A stretch of 9,169 nt of DNA from Nitrospirota bacterium (GTDB lineage Bacteria > Nitrospirota > Nitrospiria > Nitrospirales > UBA8639). The stretch is taken from positions 1 through 9,169 of the forward strand of contig JAOUNC010000082.1 of NCBI GenBank assembly GCA_029881175.1, read 5' to 3'. Position numbers and translations under genes: made by a program. Of the stretch, positions 6,305-9,169 are shown one piece after another. The notes beneath the pieces are model-generated. The model saw only the letters and a program-made list of their open reading frames with translations, did not search any database and was not told the DNA's origin. Numbering within the stretch: position 1 is the stretch's first letter; the number at the start of each line of letters is the position of its first letter.

Positions 6305-7150
6305 ATGAGCGACATGCCTACAACAGCGATTGAGCATTTTATGCAGCGGGACTTTGAAGCGGTGAGCGAGAAGGCGACTGCTGTAGAAGCCGCCGAACAG
6401 ATGGCACAGAAGCGAATTGGATGTTTGGTGGTTCAGGGAGAAGGTCTCGATTCTCAGCACCGCTCTATTGTGGGGCTGGTGTCAGAGTCGGATTTGGTCC
6501 GTAAAGTCATGGCCGTTGATTCTGTTGATGCAAGTGTCTCTGTGGGGAAATTGATGGGGGACGTTTTGCACACCATTTCTGCTAATCGATCAATGCTAGA
6601 TGCCAGTCATTTTATGGAAAAACATGGCGTACGACATCTTTGCGTATCAGAGGGGGAAGAGATTGTCGGGCTTATTTCCATTCGTGATCTTGTGAGATAT
6701 TTTGTGTATGGAGAGTCTGGTCCCATTCGAGAATTGGATGATGTGTATCGTCCTCTCAGTGTGCTTATGCAGACCGCCATTGAAAAAATCGAAGAAGCCG
6801 ATACGGTGCATCAGGCAGCACAACGCATGGCGGCCAAGAAAATAGGGGCCTTGCTAGTGATGAAGGATAAGGCCGTGTGTGGAATCCTGACGGAACGTGA
6901 CCTTATCCAAAAAACTCTTGCCCTTGACCGTAATCCGGGTGAGGTCCATGTGGCTCAGGTGATGTCGAAGCCACTGATCGACATTGATATCAATCGAACA
7001 GTGCATGATGCCAGCGATCTCATGGCGGAAAAATGGATTCGGCATTTGCCGGTCACTGAAAATGGCATTATTGTGGGAATCCTCTCTGTTCGAGATCTTA
7101 TTAGAATGGTCGCAGTTCGAGACCGTCCTCGTTTCCTCCGTCAGAAGTGA
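6305..7150 (+). CDS. Four-CBS-domain protein (two tandem Bateman modules), function unknown
   Basis: The only plus-strand gene of the window. The 281-residue soluble protein consists almost entirely of four CBS domains near residues 8-68, 82-135, 152-207 and 217-272. There is no signal peptide, membrane segment or attached enzyme domain. Each repeat ends in the hydrophobic-G-h-h-[S/T]-x-x-D motif: GLVSESD (57-63), GLISIRD (122-128), GILTERD (193-199) and GILSVRD (258-264). In CBS families the Ser/Thr and Asp of this motif bind the ribose of AMP, ATP or related nucleotides, so all four sites could be competent; that is inference. The two halves look like a duplication of one Bateman pair. The start is fixed by a strong GAGGAG five bases before the ATG. 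The gene is monocistronic, convergent with lhgO and divergent from ccmC. A stand-alone energy or nucleotide sensor is plausible, but its target cannot be read from the sequence. Confidence 0.92.
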   Translation: MSDMPTTAIEHFMQRDFEAVSEKATAVEAAEQMAQKRIGCLVVQGEGLDSQHRSIVGLVSESDLVRKVMAVDSVDASVSVGKLMGDVLHTISANRSMLDASHFMEKHGVRHLCVSEGEEIVGLISIRDLVRYFVYGESGPIRELDDVYRPLSVLMQTAIEKIEEADTVHQAAQRMAAKKIGALLVMKDKAVCGILTERDLIQKTLALDRNPGEVHVAQVMSKPLIDIDINRTVHDASDLMAEKWIRHLPVTENGIIVGILSVRDLIRMVAVRDRPRFLRQK

Positions 7151-7216
7151 GGCCATACGAAATCCTGAAAAGCCCTGAGACCTGGAGCGCTCAGCTTAAG
7201 GGTAAGTCGGAAGATT

Positions 7217-8422
7217 CTAGGCTTGGCCTAATTGAGTCTGAATGTGTTGACAGACATGTTCAGCAAACGGCAATGAACAGGTAAAGGCGGGCGAAACAGC
7301 ATTGAGCACATGCATGGAGCGAGAATCCCCTTCTAGCACAAAATCCATTTCAAGCTTTCGCTTTTTAGTGTCAAGCAATTGCGCACGAATGCCCGGTTTT
7401 CCCCAGGTCTCATATTGTTCAGGGGTGATGCCTTCCATGAGGGAAGTGGCGAGTTTTACTAAATGGGTTCGAGAATATTTTTGAATTTCTTCGAACGCCA
7501 ATCGTTTAAAATCAAATTCTGAAAACATGAATAATCCTGCCTGACGAATCAGCACATCAACGAGTTCTGAAAATTTAAAGTTCTCAAAATTTCCATATTG
7601 TTCGCGCCAAAAGGCCGGTATTGCCGTTGGACCAATTTTGGCCTTCCCTTGAGATGTCACGGTGACGTGGACACCCAAAAAAGGATTTCGTAAATCAGGC
7701 ACAGGGTAAATATTGGTGCGTATGGTTCCCGGCGGTTCATTGGAATAGAGATACAGCCCCTTAAAGGGGAGAATGCGATAGTGTTCGGAAAAACCAAAAT
7801 CGCGAGCAATGTGATCCGCGTATAGCCCCGCAGCATTCACGATGTACCCAGCGTCATAAGAGTCTCTGGAGCAATGGATCACTGCACCTTGTCGTGACTG
7901 GTATCCACTATCATAGTGAATTTCTACCCCTTCCTGTTGAGCATCTTTCACCATGGCGGCCACCACCTCGGTAGGATCTACGGTGGCAGTGGTTGGGGAA
8001 TATAATGCTCGCTCCCAGGTTTTCACCCGCGGTTCGATTTCCTTGGCCTCAGCTTCGGTGATTTCTTGCAAGGGAATGCCATTGGCCTTTCCTCGTTTGA
8101 TGAGCTCATCCATTGCCGGAAGGTCTGAATGATCTTTGGCGACGACGAGCTTTCCGCATTGATTAATATGGATGTTTTTTTCTTGGCAGTACTGACGAAG
8201 CCGCTCATTGCCCTGTCGCGTGAGCTGGGCTTTTAAGCTATCGGGTGAATAGTAAAATCCTGCATGAAGAACACCGCTATTGCGACCACTGGCATGCAAT
8301 CCACAGGCTGATTCTTTTTCAAGAATGACGACGGAGGAATCTGTATAGAGGCGCTTGAGCTGCCGAGCGATACTCAGTCCGATTACCCCCCCACCCATGA
8401 CGAGAAAATCTGTTTTACGCAT
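7217..8422 (-). CDS. lhgO: L-2-hydroxyglutarate oxidase/dehydrogenase (FAD-dependent, LhgO family)
   Basis: This is a 401-residue DAO-superfamily flavoenzyme that oxidises L-2-hydroxyglutarate to 2-oxoglutarate. In bacteria this feeds electrons to the membrane quinone pool and clears a by-product of central metabolism. The N-terminus has the FAD-binding GGGVIG (10-15), with E35 ending the second strand (VILEKE). It continues with HASGRNSGVLHAGFYY (43-58), which is highly characteristic of the L2HGDH/LhgO branch. Further matches are VNAAGLYAD (195-203), PFKGLY (219-224), FLGVHVT (248-254), IGPTAIPA (263-270) and the C-terminal NAVSPAFTCSLPFA (374-387), which closes the FAD site. The start at 8422 places the Rossmann strand at residue 5, as expected; no strong ribosome binding site is visible. 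It follows ccmB by 16 bases and is convergent with the CBS gene. A general glycerol-3-phosphate or amino-acid oxidase role is less likely given the ASGRNSGVLHAG motif. Confidence 0.93.
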   Translation of the reverse strand: MRKTDFLVMGGGVIGLSIARQLKRLYTDSSVVILEKESACGLHASGRNSGVLHAGFYYSPDSLKAQLTRQGNERLRQYCQEKNIHINQCGKLVVAKDHSDLPAMDELIKRGKANGIPLQEITEAEAKEIEPRVKTWERALYSPTTATVDPTEVVAAMVKDAQQEGVEIHYDSGYQSRQGAVIHCSRDSYDAGYIVNAAGLYADHIARDFGFSEHYRILPFKGLYLYSNEPPGTIRTNIYPVPDLRNPFLGVHVTVTSQGKAKIGPTAIPAFWREQYGNFENFKFSELVDVLIRQAGLFMFSEFDFKRLAFEEIQKYSRTHLVKLATSLMEGITPEQYETWGKPGIRAQLLDTKKRKLEMDFVLEGDSRSMHVLNAVSPAFTCSLPFAEHVCQHIQTQLGQA

Positions 8423-8438
8423 TTCAAAATGGCCTTTG

Positions 8439-9116
8439 CTATGAATCTAAGATGAATTCAAATAGCCAGAAAGAGACGACGGTAAAGATGATGTCAAAGA
8501 TGACTAAGAGATGGAGCCATTGGGAATAAAAGTCATAGGGGTCGCCATTTAGCGTGCCTCGGGTGGCTTCGACGGCGGCGATCATGACCGGGACAGCCAG
8601 GGGGAGGAGTAAGACAGGAAGCATGACTTCCCGGGCACGGATTTGCACGGTTAAGGCAGAAAAAAGTGTGCCGACCGCGGATAAGCCCAATGTGGCCAGA
8701 AAGAAGACGAGTAAGAGCATGCCGACGGATTCAACCACCTCAAGGTTAAAAAAGATGACGAAGAGGGGAAACAAGAGAATTTCTACGGCGAACATAAAGA
8801 GGAAATTAGCCGTCACTTTTCCCAGGTAAATGGCTCCTTTGGGCACGGGACTCATTTGGAGGGATTCCATGCAATCGTTTTGAAGTTCTGATGTGAAGGA
8901 TTTGCCTATGCCGATGATGCCGGTAAATGTAAATGACACCCAAATGATCCCGGCGATGAGTTGCCGTGCGGCATCTTGGTCCATGGCAAAGCTGAAGCTA
9001 AAGACGAGGATGACGATGAGGGCGAAAAACAGCATCGAGGAGATGGTCTCTCGGGTCCGCCATTCGCTAATGAGATCTTTCCAGACCACCCACTGAATGG
9101 TGTTAAGAAAGGACAT
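8439..9116 (-). CDS. ccmB: CcmB, haem exporter membrane subunit
   Basis: CcmB is the integral membrane partner of the CcmA ATPase. The 225-residue protein is close to the usual CcmB length of about 220. It has an amphipathic N-terminus (WKDLISEWRTRE) and about six hydrophobic segments near residues 24-44, 54-72, 103-124, 131-157, 163-184 and 200-222. Between the second and third is the family's cytoplasmic loop, F-x-x-E-L-x(5)-ESLQMSP ending in IYLGK (residues 74-100). I chose the ATG at 9116 because residues from there match the CcmB N-terminus. An in-frame GTG at 9158 would add 14 polar residues that fall inside the ccmA end. It overlaps ccmA and is followed by lhgO after a 16-base gap, so the three are probably cotranscribed. 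Here ccmB is cut off from ccmC, which usually follows it, by about 2.8 kb. Confidence 0.93.
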   Translation of the reverse strand: MSFLNTIQWVVWKDLISEWRTRETISSMLFFALIVILVFSFSFAMDQDAARQLIAGIIWVSFTFTGIIGIGKSFTSELQNDCMESLQMSPVPKGAIYLGKVTANFLFMFAVEILLFPLFVIFFNLEVVESVGMLLLVFFLATLGLSAVGTLFSALTVQIRAREVMLPVLLLPLAVPVMIAAVEATRGTLNGDPYDFYSQWLHLLVIFDIIFTVVSFWLFEFILDS

Positions 9117-9168
9117 GGGCTTGTAGCTCTTGAGGCGAAAGGAGTTGCAGGTGTCCACCTTGGAGAAT
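9103..9168 (-). CDS. ccmA: CcmA, haem exporter ATP-binding subunit (C-terminal end only)
   Basis: Partial gene entering from the right edge. The minus-strand frame starting at 9168 reads ILQGGHL, then a leucine- and glutamine-rich tail, and ends at a TAA at 9103-9105, giving 21 residues. An 'L.GG.L' strand followed by a short helix is how ABC-type ATPases such as CcmA commonly end. The frame overlaps the chosen ccmB start by 14 bases, and ccmA directly before ccmB is the usual order. CcmA hydrolyses ATP in the CcmABCD complex to free holo-CcmE from CcmC. The Walker and signature motifs lie outside the window, so the identity rests on position and the short tail. A different ORF here cannot be excluded. 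Confidence 0.6.
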   Translation of the reverse strand: MLQGGHLQLLSPQELQAHVLS

Positions 9169-9169
9169 G

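Noticed and set aside
7175..7194. Possible terminator between the convergent CBS and lhgO genes (CTGAG/CTCAG stem with a 10-base loop; GAGCGCTC palindrome nearby)
   Set aside because: The stem is only five base pairs and no T-run follows on either strand, so I cannot support intrinsic termination.

Overview
The window holds most of a System I cytochrome c maturation (Ccm) locus of a Gram-negative bacterium, read almost entirely from the minus strand. In transcription order (high to low coordinate) it contains: the last codons of ccmA, then ccmB, an L-2-hydroxyglutarate oxidase gene (lhgO), a plus-strand gene for a four-CBS-domain protein, a 653-bp spacer without a convincing gene, and then ccmC, a CcmE-like gene with a CcmD-like C-terminus, ccmE, ccmF, ccmG, ccmH and ccmI. 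Base composition is about 50% GC. The combination of a complete CcmA-I set, lhgO, and a spacer resembling a dispersed repeat that I associate with Nitrospira-type genomes suggests Nitrospirota. That assignment is inference from memory, not proof.

Right side (about 7217-9169): ccmA overlaps ccmB by 14 bases, and ccmB is followed after 16 bases by lhgO, so the three look like one transcription unit. CcmA and CcmB form the ABC module that drives release of haem-loaded CcmE from CcmC. lhgO has no known role in this pathway. Middle (5652-7150): the CBS gene faces lhgO tail to tail and is divergent from ccmC. A readthrough transcript from ccmAB-lhgO would have to cross it in antisense, so ccmC and everything after it probably has its own promoter; a candidate lies at 5721-5750.

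Left side (44-5651): seven genes are packed with ATGA or TAATG overlaps or short gaps, a clear operon. CcmC loads haem onto CcmE, CcmF ligates it to apocytochrome, CcmG and CcmH keep the CXXCH cysteines reduced, and CcmI holds the apocytochrome. The most interesting gene is the one between ccmC and ccmE. It encodes a CcmE-type OB fold without the haem-binding His and Tyr, followed by a C-terminal transmembrane helix and charged tail that resemble CcmD, at the place where ccmD normally lies. No separate ccmD was found.
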